A DNA stretch of 46,358 bases from Pigoraptor vietnamica (taxonomy: Eukaryota > Opisthokonta > Filasterea). Positions 13,001-25,000 of this stretch are shown here, in pieces. The position numbers and the translations under genes were made by a program. The notes beneath the pieces were generated by a model, which did no database searches, was not told the DNA's origin, and saw only the letters and a program-made list of their open reading frames with translations. The stretch is taken from the NCBI GenBank assembly GCA_943704525.1, contig CALSCQ010001168.1:1-46358 (forward strand), written 5' to 3'. The stretch's first letter is position 1. Each line of letters opens with the position of its first letter.

Positions 13001-16000
13001 AAGTTGTCGAGTTGGCGAGGCAATAGTAGCCGGGCGGGCAGATGGTGCAATCGCGCTGCCGAGGGCTCGGGTTGAACCGTCCGGCCGCGCAGCCGACGGG
13101 CGTGTACGTGCCGTTCGCGCACGACGTGCCCGGTGGGCACACACCACCGATGCCGAGGTTCGCGGCATCCCCCGGGTTGGGCACATCGACGCCCTGATGG
13201 CAGTAGTAGCCGCTCCAGCAGCTGCCCGTGGGGGACGTGGCGCGCAGGGTGCCGCAATAGCGCCCGGGATCGCACGCCTTGCACTGTCCCACGACAGACA
13301 GACCCGTCTGCGTGCTGTACGTGCCGCGGGGACATGGCTGCCAGTCGAATCCCGTCTTGGGCGGGCAGTAAGACCCTGCGGGACACGGCTGCGGTGACGT
13401 CCGAATGACACAGTAGAATCCCGCCGGGCAATCGAGACAAGCCGCCGCCTGCGTCGTGTTCATGTACGTGCCGTCCGGACACGGCGTTGGAGTCGTCGAA
13501 CCCGGCGGACAGAACGTCCCGGTGGGGCATACACCCGAGGGCGGAGAGTCCGTAATGGCGCCACCGCTGCAGAAGAAGCCCTGCTTGCAAGGGCCGCTCA
13601 CCGTGCTCTGACCATCGGTGGCGCAGTAGTTGCCCGGCGGGCACGGCTTGCAATCCGCGAGCAGCGCGCGCCCCGTAAGCGACGAAAGCGAGCCCCTCGG
13701 ACACGGTGTGGGATCGACAGTGCCAGCGAGGCAGTAGAAGCCAACGGGGCACACGTCGCCAAAGGGTTGTCCCACAGGCGCAGAATGGTTCGAGCCGGCC
13801 TTGCAGAAGTGGCCCGGAGCGCAGAGGCCCGCCGGCGCCGTGAGACCGGTGGCGTCGCAGTACGACCCCGCCAAGCACGGCGAGCACTGCGTCACGTTGA
13901 CGAGCGAGCCGACGGCCGAGTACGTGCCACGCGGGCAGCCGATGGGATCCGCCGTGCCCGGCGGACAGTAGTTGCCCGGCGGACAGGGTCCCGCCGTCGC
14001 ACTGGCGGAGGGCGTTGCCGTCGCAGCGCCGCTCTTGCAGAAGTAACCGGCCGCGCACTGGCCCGTCGGGTGTGAGAGGGCCGGGGCACCGCAGAAGTTC
14101 CCAGCCGTGCAAGGGGTGCACTGGTCCACCGTAGACAGGCGCATCGCCGTGCTGAAAGTGCCGGGAGGGCACGGGTACCGCGTCGAGAAGGTCGTTCCAG
14201 GGGGGCAGTAGTACCCCGCCGGACAGGGCGAGCCGCCGTAATCGATGACAGGGCCGCCCGCAGTCGCGTCGCAGAAGTATCCCGCAGGGCACTCGGCGCA
14301 CTCTGCGCGGCCAGTGCTGTTCTGGAAGTAGCCGCTGCTGCAAGGGAGCGCCGCCACGGAGCCCTCGGGGCAGTAGTACCCCTTCGGACACACGTACGCG
14401 GGAGGTGCGGGCGTCTTCTGGCCGGGCGGGCAGTAGTAGCCCTCGTCGCAAGGACCGTTCGGCTCAAGCAAGCCGCTGTCAAGGCAGTACATCCCCGCCG
14501 TGCAGTTGTTGCACGACGAGAGGCCCGTGTTGCCGACGGCGTTGGAGAACGTTCCCGGGGGACACCGCGTGGCGCCAGAGCTGCCAGGCGGGCAATACGA
14601 TCCGCCTTCGCAGATGTAGCCAGTCGTGACGTCCGTCGGGTCCGGGAAGCGCGCGCCGCCCTTGCAGTAGAAGCCTGCCGTGCAGTTGCCGCTGGGGAGA
14701 GAGAGGAACTCGTCGCCGCAGTACATGCCGGGGTCGCACAGCGTCGGTGCGCGCGAGCCAGGGGGACAGTAAGAGCCAAAAGGACACGCGCCTCCAGTGG
14801 AATCCGTGTTGCCGCCGCCGGGAGTGGCAGTCGCCGCACCGCCCACACAATAGTAGCCGCCCGAGCAATTGCCCGTTGGGGCCGTCAGCGCGCTTCCCTC
14901 GCAATACATGCCCGCGGGACACTGCGTGCACTGCGTTCCGGTGACGAGGCCCGTCGCGTTGCTGAACGTTCCCGCTGCGCACGCATAGCGGGTTCCTGTG
15001 GGCGTCCCTTGCGGGCAGAAGTACCCCGCTGGGCACGGCTTGTCCGAGTAATCGACCGTGGCGTCAGGGCAAAAGTAGCCCGCGGGACACGCGATGCACG
15101 ACGTCGCCCCCGTCGAAGGCTGGTACGTGCCGGCATCGCAAGGACGCGCGACCACCGTCCCGTTCGGACAGTAGTGTCCAGCCGGGCAAACGCCGCCCGT
15201 GCCGAGGAAACCCGAAACAGGCGCTGCCGTGTCCACGCCTCCCTGACAGTAATGCCCGCCATAACACAATCCCGTTGGGGCGGTGGCTGCGGGATAGCGA
15301 CAGAAGCTGCCGGCATCGCATTTGGTGCACTGCGACTGCAACGACAAGCGCAAGCTCGCACTGTACGTCCCCGCTGGACACGGGTACCAGTCTGGACCGG
15401 TGCCCGGAGGGCAGTAATAGCCGGGCGGACAGGGCAGCACGTCGCTGCGAATCGTGCAGTAGTAGCCCGCGGGGCACACCGTACACGCCGTCGCGCCCGT
15501 CCTGTTCATGTACGTCCCGTTTCCGCAAGGGACCGGGTCCGAGACGCCCGTCGGGCAATACGTGCCAACAGGACACGCGGCGCCAGAGCCGCTCGTGGGC
15601 GTTGGCGATGAGGCGCCCCCCGTGCAGTAGTACCCTGCGCGGCACGGTCCGGTCACCGTTGTCAGCGCAGACGTCTGACAGTACGCGGTCGCCGGGCACT
15701 GCTGGCACTCGTCCTGCGCTTTGAGGCCCGTCACGTTCGACAGAGTTCCCGGCGGACACGGCTTCGCGATCACCGTCCCGAGTTCGCAGTAATAACCGCG
15801 CGGGCAGACGTCACCAAACGACTGGCCCACGGGCGCCGAGTCGTTCGAGCCGGCGTTGCAGAAGTGACCCGCGTTGCACTGACCCGTCGGCGATGTCAGA
15901 CCCGGCGTGAGGCAGTACCAACCCGCTGTGCAGGGCGTGCACTGCGAGACGTCCTGTAGCCCGGGCGTGTTGCTGAAGGTGCCAGGCGGACACGGCGTCG

Positions 16001-19000
16001 GATCAACCGTCCCCGGCGGACAGTACGAGCCAGGCGGGCACACGTTCGCGTTCGGACCCTCCACGGGGGTCGACGTCTTGGCCCCCAACTTGCAAAAGTA
16101 ACCCGCGTTGCATGTTCCCGTGGGCGCCGTGAGCCCCGCCGTCGAACAATACTTTGACGCCGTGCAGTTGGTGCACTGCGACACGTCCGTCAGGCCGGTC
16201 GACGCGCTGAAGGTGCCGATGGGGCACTTGTACTGCGTCGATAGGCGCGTTCCATTCAGGCAGTAGTGGCCTGCGGGGCAGCGGAAGGGAAGGTAATCCG
16301 TCACGGCCGACGTCGAGTTGTCGCAGTAGAAGCCCGACGGGCACAGCGCACACGCTGTCTGCAGCGGCCGGTCTTGGTAGTAGCCCGCGTAACAGCGCGT
16401 GGGCGCCACCGAGCCGATCGGGCAGAAGTGGCCGACGGGACACTTGAACGCCGCCGGTTGCGGGTCGCTCTGGCCCGGCGGACAGTAGTACCCTCCGCTG
16501 CAATAGCCGTCCGGCTCGACTGTGCCCATATTGCGGCAGTACATGCCCGCCGTGCACGGGAGGCAGTCCGAGGGCGCCGTGTTGCCCAGCGATGAGCTGT
16601 AGGTGCCCACACCGCACTGCGTCGACGTCGAAGCGCCGGCAGGACAGTACGAGCCAGACGGGCACTGCGCGCCGGTCCTTTCGTCGTTCGGCGCTGGAAT
16701 GGACGCCCCCAGCGTGCAGTAGTACCCGGCCTGGCAAGCGCCCGACACGGCCCCGAGCCCGTCCACCTGGCAATACGATCCCGGCGAACACGGCGTCATT
16801 CCGACCGACCCGGCGGGGCAGAAATTGCCCGCGGTGCACTTGCCGCCGGTCGCGCCGTTGGGTGGCGTTGGAGACGTCGCCCCACCGGTGCAGTAGTACC
16901 CAGGGGAGCACAGGCCCGAGGGAGTCGCAAGCGCAGGCGTGCCGCAGTAGCTGCCCGCCGGGCACGAACGGCAGTCGGCCAGCGACTGCCCGCCCGTGTT
17001 GTTGTTGAACGTCCCGGACGGGCACGGGTTCGTCAGCTGGGCCGATGTTCCCTGCGGGCAGTAGTAACCCTTCGGACACGGCGTCGAGTCGTAATTGGTC
17101 GCGTTGGCGAGGCAATAGTAGCCCGCGGGACAGTCCGTGCACAGCGACTGGCCGGGGAGGGAGTTGTACTTGCCCGGGTCGCACCCACGCGGCGTGTACG
17201 TGCCGTTCGTGCACGAGAAGCCGATGGGACAGATGCCTCCAACACCGCGGAACCCTGACGTGGGATTGGGCACGTCCACGCCGCTCGCACAATAGAAGCC
17301 CGCCCAGCACGATCCGGACGGCGAAGTCGCCGCTGGCTGGGCGCAGTAGAAGCCTCCGTCGCACTGCCGGCACTCCCCGATGGCCGTCAACTTCGTCTGC
17401 GCGCCGTACGTTCCAGGAGGGCACGGCTGAATGTCGTGTCCGGTGCCCGCGGGGCAGTAGTAGCCCTGCGGACACGGCGCCGGCGTCACGCGATTCGTGC
17501 ACATGTAGCCGGCGGGACACTGAATGCACGCCGACGCCTGCGTCACGTTCATGTACGACCCGGGAAGGCACGGAATGGGCGCCGTCGAGTTGGTCGGGCA
17601 GTAGCTCCCAATCGGGCACTCGTCGCCCGTGGTGCGGTCTTGGGGGGCGTCGCTGATCGCCCCGGACGTGCAGTAGAATCCCGCCCTGCACAGGCCCGTC
17701 GTGTTCCAGAGGCCGTCGGTCGCGCAGTACTTTCCGGGCGTGCACGGGGCACACCCCAGCAGCGATGTGACGCCGGGGAGAGGGCTGAACGTGCCGCGCG
17801 GGCACGGGATGGGCGCAGATGAGTTGGCCGGGCAATAGCTTCCCGACGGACACACGCTCCCCCACGCCTTCGACACTGGCGCATCCTCCGGTGACGACCC
17901 AGAGCAGTAGTACCCCGGGCGGCACACGCCCGACGGGGCGCTGGCACCACCGAAGCAGTACGAGCCGCCGGGGCACGGCTTGCACTGCAGGTACGACTGA
18001 AGGCCGCGGACGTCTGTGTACGTGCCGTTTGGGCAAGGCAACGGTTCCGCCGATCCCGCAGAGCAGTAGTTGCCGAGTGTGCACGAGTCGGCGTTGCTCC
18101 CCTGAGACGGCGTCGAAGAGCGCGCGCCCGAGCGACAGTAGTAGCCGGCGTTGCAGTTGCCCGTCGGCACGGACAGGCCGGCAGTGGCGCAGAACTTGCC
18201 CGCAGAGCACTGCGTGCACTGCGTGATGTTCGCGAGGCCGCCCGACGCGCCGTAAGTGCCAATGGGGCAGGGGTTCGCCGTAGCAAATTTCGTTCCGGCC
18301 GGGCAGTAGTAGCCGACCGGGCACGGGAACTGGTTGAACGTCACGACGGCCGCCGTCGAATTGTCGCAGTAGTAGCCCTCGGGGCACGCCTTGCACGACG
18401 CCTTGGCTGGCTCATCCTGGTACGTCCCTGCGGTGCAGCGAATCGGCGACACGGTGCCGTTCGGGCAAAAGTAGCCGACGGGGCACTTGTAATCAGCGGG
18501 GTCCGCGACGCTCTGTCCCGCGGGGCAGTAGTATCCCTCGAGGCAGGGTCCCGTCGGCGACGAGTTGCCGCTACCGGCGCAGTAGCGTCCGGCCGTGCAC
18601 TGCTGGCAAGAGCCCGCGTTGATATTCCCGGTACCTGTGCTGAAAGTTCCGCTCGAGCATGGCTGAGCAGAGCCACTTCCCGAAGGGCAGTAATAGCCCG
18701 CGGGACAGACGTTGCCGGTCACGCCGTCCGACGGGTTCGCCACTGTCGCATTGCGTGCACAGAAGTGGCCCGCGACGCACGTTCCCGTCACAGCGCTGAG
18801 ACCGTCCGTCGCGCAGTAGAAGCCAGCCGGGCATCCGATCGGCTGCGTGCTGTTGGCAGGGCAGTACGAGCCCGCACGGCAGCGGCCACCACCCACGGCG
18901 CAAAATTCGCTCCCGCACGTGTTCGGTGCGTTCACCGTCGCGCGCCCGCTACAATACCATCCGCCAGCGCAGAATCCAGTTGGCGCTCCCAGGCCCGCCG

Positions 19001-22000
19001 TGGCGCAGTACTGGCCCGCGGGGCAGTCGAGACAGTCTGAGCTTGCGTTGCGGTTCGTGAGCCCGTTGTAAGTTCCCGGAGGGCATGGGTACTGCGTTGC
19101 AAACGTCGTCTGCACGGGGCAATAGTAGCCGACTGGGCACACATTCGTGGCGTACGACGACGTTCCCTGTGGGCAGAAGTACCCCGCGGGACACTGGGTG
19201 CACGATGCGCGGCCGGGAACGTCAGAATACCAGCCCGCCTGACACAGCGTCGACGTCGAAGCGCCCGCCGGGCAATACGAGCCCGCGGGGCAGATGTCCC
19301 CTCCGGTTCCGTTCGTGGGCGTTGCCTCGCGCGCGCCGCGCGTGCAGTAGTATCCGGCGCTGCACGTTCCCGTCGGCGCGGTCTGGTTGCCCATGTCGCA
19401 GTACTGTCCGGGGTCACAAAGCGTGCAGTTCGAGATGGCCGTGTTGAACGAAGTCGCAGAGTACGAACCGGCGGGACATGGCTGCGGCGTCGCGCTGCCC
19501 GTCGGACAGTAGTAGCCGGGCGGGCAAGGGCCGCCGACGCCGGCGTTCGAACCCTGCGGCGACGACTGATCCACGCCCTGCGTGCAGTAGAAGCCGGCCT
19601 TGCACTGCCCGGACACCGCCGCAAGGGCCGACCCGCCGCAGTAGCTGCCCCCATCGCACTGCGTGCAGTCTTCGAGAGCCGTCAACCCCGCCGTCTTCCC
19701 GTACGTGCCCGGGGGACACGGGTGCGTCGTCCCGTTCTTCGAGCTCCCTGGGCAGTAGTACCCCATTGGACACGTCGCCGGCGCGGTTGTGCCCGTGCAG
19801 TAAGAGCCGGGCGGGCACGGATCGCACGCGGCCTTAGCGGGCGCGTTGGTGTACGTCCCTGCGGCACACGGGGTCGCGGACGCGCTGCCGTTCGGACAAA
19901 AGTAACCGGCCGGACACGGGAGGCCGCCGTCCGCCAGCGTTCCCGGGGTTCCCGTCTTCGCGGCCAGAGTGCAGTAGTACCCCGCGGCGCACTTGTCGGT
20001 CGGCGCGGTCAGTCCGCTCGTGCTGCAGTACCAGCCGGGATCGCACGACGTGCAGTCCGTCGTATTCACAAGGCCGTACGCATTCGAGTACGTTCCGACG
20101 GGACAAGGCACCGGCGACGGCGTGCCGCGTGGGCAGTAGCTTCCGCGCGGGCAAATGTCGCCGTAGTCGACATCGGGACCCGCGACGGGCGCCCGGAGCT
20201 TCGAGCGGCCGTAGCAAATGTAACCCGCCTCGCAGGGACCCTGCGGCGCCGTCAAGCCGCTGCCCTCGCAGTACTCGCCGGCAGGGCAAGGGAGGCATCC
20301 GTCCGGTGTGGACAGGAGGAGCGAGGTCGAGTACGTCCCCGAAGGACATAGCGTGAAGATGACCGCTCCGGGAGTGCAGTAGCCGCCGGGCGGGCAAGGC
20401 GTAGGCGTGGTCATAGCCTGGTCCGGACAGTAGAAGCCTGCATCGCATGGCCGACACGCCGAAGAATTGCCGGCGGGTTGGTAAGTGCCCGCGTCGCACG
20501 GAATCGGCGCCGATTGGCCCGACGGAGTGTAGTAGCCAGCGGGCGTCGCAAACTGGCGCGGGTGCTTCGCGCCGCCAGTGCAATAGAAACCGGCATCGCA
20601 GGGTCCCGTGGGGAACGGCAACCGCGCGTTCGCGCAGTAATACCCCGGAAGACAGTCGAAGCAATCTTGGAACGTCGACGCACGCGACGTGTTGCTGAAC
20701 GTGCCAATCGGGCAGGGAAGCGACTCGCACGACCCTGCCGGGCAGTAGCCTCCGCGCGGGCACACATCTCCCGTCAAGCCATCCGTCGGCTGCGACGTGT
20801 TGGCGGCACTGATGCAGTAAAACCCCGGATCGCAGAGTCCACGAGGCGACGTCAGGCCCTTGGCGTCGCAGTAGTAGCCGCACGGGCACGGAAGGCACTC
20901 GGCGTTCGACATCAAGCCGGTCGTGTTGCCATACCGCCCAAAGTAGCACGGGACGGGGTCCGCGCTGCCAGCAGGACAGTACGAGCCGCGCGGGCAGATG
21001 ATCGGGGTGCCGGTGCCGAGCGGGCAGTAGTAACGGTCGGGGCACGTGACGCACTCGCCGACTGTGCGCGTCCCCGTCACGTTGGCGTACGTGCCGCCAG
21101 GACACGGCTCCTGGCGTGGCCCATAAGCGCCGATGAGGATCGTCGTGATCAGCGGGTTGAAAATGTTGGTGGGGCAGTAGTAGCCGGGAAGGCAGGGCCC
21201 GGTCACGTTCACGCTCCCCTGGAGGCAGTACGAGCCCGCAGTGCACGCCTTGCAGCTGGACAGCGCCGACCCGTTGGAGGAGGGGTTGAATGTGCCTATG
21301 GGGCAGTCGACGGGGAGAGGCGCGGCGGTGACGCAGTACTGTCCCGCCGGGCAGTCGATCGCATCCGACAGTTGCGTGAGCGACCCTCGGCAGTACTTGC
21401 CGGCCGGGCACTGCTTCGACGCGCGCATGTTGGCGTCGCTCGTGGTCGAGTTGTCGCAGTAGTACCCGGGCGGGCACGTGAGACACGAAGACGCCCCATT
21501 CGCAGAATAATAGCCCACGTTGCAGGGCTGGGGATTCGTCGTGCCCGCGGAACAGTAGCTGCCGCCAGGGCATATGGGACACGCCGAAGGGCCCGTTGCG
21601 CCCGTAGTCTGGCGGTACTGGCCGGCCGGGCAATCCACGGGCGTCACAGTCGCCTTCTCACAAAACTTTCCCGTCGGACACGGGAGGCAGTCGTTGAACG
21701 CACGCGCGCCGTAGTCCGGCATGTACGTTCCCGCAGGGCACGCAAATTCAAATGCCAAGCGCGTGCGAAGAGGGCAGTAGAACCCGGGGAAGCAAGGCGC
21801 CGTGGGCGCGGCCCCTCCTCCCGTGCAGTAGCTGCCATTGGGGCAGGCATAGCACTCGGACGGCGCCGTCAGGTTGTACAGGTCCGTCCATGATCCCGGC
21901 GGACAGGGGAACTGATCCGGCAGCGACGTGCCGGCGGGACAATAGTGGCCCTGCGCGCACGGAAGGGGAGGGCTGATAGTAGCGCCGGTTCCCCAGTCGC

Positions 22001-25000
22001 ACGCAAACCCCGGCGGGCAGATTGTGCACTGCTGCGGCGTCGAGATGTTCGTCGCGCCAGTGTACGAGCCCGGGTAGCAGGGAAACGCGTGCGGGTCCGC
22101 GGTGCCGTTGGGACAGTAGTGTCCCTGAATGCACGGCATGCTCGAGTTGGTCAGCGCGGGCGACGGACAAGACCGCCCCGCATCGCACGGCGTGCACTGT
22201 TTGACGTACGCGAGACCGATAGTGGGGCCGTAAGTGCCCGCGGGGCACGGGTGCGGCGCGGAGAGGGGAGTTCCAGAGCCATCGTTGCAGTAGTAACCAG
22301 CGGGGCAGATGATGCACTGCGAGGCATTGTTGAAGCCAGCCTGCGGCCCGTAGTAGCCGAGCGGGCAAGGGTACTCGCGGTAGTCCTTCGTGCCGGTTGG
22401 GCAGTAATACCCAGCCGGGCACTGCCGCGCGGCGCCCGTGAGCTGCGACGCCGCCGTTCCCGCAGGACAGTAATACGTGTCGGGGCACGTGACGCACGAG
22501 AGGACAGACTGCTCGTTCGCGTTCGAGTTGTACGTTCCCGCGGGGCACGGAGTCGCACTAACCGACCCCGTCGGACAGTAGTAGCCCGCGGCGCAGTTCG
22601 ACCAACCGTTCGCGAGCGTTCCGGTGCCGCCGCAGTATGTCCCGGCGGGGCAGGGCGCACAGCCAGTGTCAACGGTCGAGGCGTTTGCCGCAATGCCGTA
22701 CGTTCCGGCGGGACACTTATTCACCGCGAAGCCGTCCGGACAGTAGCTTCCAATCGGACACGGGTTCGGCGTCGGCGAAGTGTTTTTCACACCAACGCAC
22801 GAGTATCCCGGATGGCAGGGAAGGCAAGTCGTTGCGCCCGCATCGCTCCACGTTCCCGCAGTGCACGACTGCACCGAGAGTGCCGTTGGGCAGTACGAGC
22901 CCGCGGGACAGATGGTGCAGCCAACGGCGTTGCTGCTGCTGTAGTAGCCCGGTGCGCACGGCGTCGGCTGGCGAATCGTCGTCGGGCAATAGCTGCCTGG
23001 AGGACACGGCGTGCAAGACTGCTGTCCGCCCACCGAGTAAGTCCCCGCACTACACTGGTTCTGCGTGCTCGCAGATAAACTCGGGCACGCATACCCCGGC
23101 GGGCACTGCGTGCACGACGCCTGCGATCCGGTCGAATACGTGCCAGCCACGCAATCGATGGGACCGCTCGTCGTCGACGGGCAGTACTGGCCAGCGGGAC
23201 ACGGCGTGCAAGAGGCCTGCGTCCCCAGCGAATAGGTGCCGGGGATGCATGCCGTGATGTTGTTCGAATCCTGGGCAGGGCACGCGTAGCCGGCCGGACA
23301 CGTCGTGCAGGTGGTCTGCCCACCCGTGCTAAAGCGTCCACTGCCGCACGAGGTGATGAGCGTCCCGTCGTTGCGCGGGCACGCCATGCCAGCGGCGCAC
23401 ACGTTGCACACCGTCGAGTTGGCGCGCGACCACGTCCCCGCGGGGCAGTCCGTCGCAATGGCCGTCCCCTTCGACGGGCAAATCTTGCCGGCTGGGCACG
23501 TGGTGCACGCCTGCTGTCGCCCCGTCGAGTACGTGCCGGTCGGACATATCGCATTTAGGGCGGGGTTGCTTATCGACGGACACGCCCAGCCTGGCGGACA
23601 TGCAGTGCAGTTGAGCGAGTTTGCAGCGCTGTACTCGCCGGCGCCGCACGCAATCGGAGCTCCCGTCGTGAGCGGGCAGCGGGATCCCGCGGGACACGAC
23701 GTGCAGTTGACGGCGGAGCCAAGCGAATACGTGCCGGGTCCGCACAGCACGGGCGCCTGAAATACGGACGGACACATGTAGCCTGCCGGACACGGCGTGC
23801 ACGACGTCTGATTGCCGGTTGAGTACTGACCCGCCACGCAATCCACGGGCGGCGCCGAGGGGCTCGCGCACGCCTGGCCGGCAGGGCACATAGTGCACGC
23901 AATGGCGCCAGCGGCAGAATACGTGCCGAGAGGACACACAGCCACGGATGACCTCGTGGGACAGTACGAGCCCGCGGGACATTTCGTGCACGCCACGCCT
24001 AGACGCGACGGAAGCGCGGCACAGCATGTGAGAAAACAGTTTCAGGGACAACAGCAGGCAACCGCGAAGATACCCACTCTTAGCAAGCGAATAATTGCCC
24101 GCGGCGCACGGCACCGGCGGCGCACCCAGCTGGGCGCAGCTCGAGCCCGCCGGACAGTCGGTGCAGTTCGTAGAGCCAGCCAGCGAATACGTTCCTAAGT
24201 GGCAATTGCGCACGGACGAATAAGGAGAGCGGACTTGCACATTCAAAGGTCCGTCGAAAACTGATTTCGCGTGCGTACAGTAACACAAAACACACGCAAC
24301 AATGGCAGCACCGCATCGACGCGAGCGTTTCGCTTACCTGCGCCGCATGAGGTCGGGGGCACGCTCGGCGTCAGGCAGTACGACCCCGCCGGGCACGGCG
24401 TGCAGCTGGGATTTACGCCCACGAGCGAGTACGTCCCGGCAGGACACGGCTCCGGAGCCACTGTTGGGTTTGGACACATGGAACCGGCCGGGCAGTTCGT
24501 ACACGACGCCCCTCCGACGGCCGTCATGGTGCCTGTAGGAGGGGTCAGTTGCTTAGTCACGGGAGACGGCACATCAGACAGAGTGAAGGACGGAGACAGA
24601 GGGGCTCAGCCGTACCTGACGGACACAGCGTGCAGTTGGCCGCACTCCCCGCGGCGTAGTATCCAGCAGCGCACTGGAGCGGCGGGGCAGAGGGATCTGC
24701 ACAGCTGTAGCCAGCCGGACACGGAGTGCATGAAGACGCGCCCGCAGCGCCGGTCGTCCCCCGCGGACACGCAGAGCACACGGTCGCATTGCCCCCACTA
24801 AAAGTCCCCGCTTCACATGGCATCGACGAGAATGCGTTGCAGTAGCGCCCCCTCTCGCACGGCACGCACGAGCTGCGGCCAGTGACGTTCGCATACTGGC
24901 CTGCAGGGCAAGGGGTGGGAGTCGTCATGCCCGGCGACGCGCACGCGTGGCCCGCAGGGCACGGGAGACACGTGTCGAGGCCCGCGGTGGAATACGTCCC

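Noticed and set aside
11019-20483. Bacterial, phage or CRISPR origin for the repeats
   Set aside because: The repeats are coding, in frame and inside a spliced gene with a signal peptide; no spacer-repeat structure.
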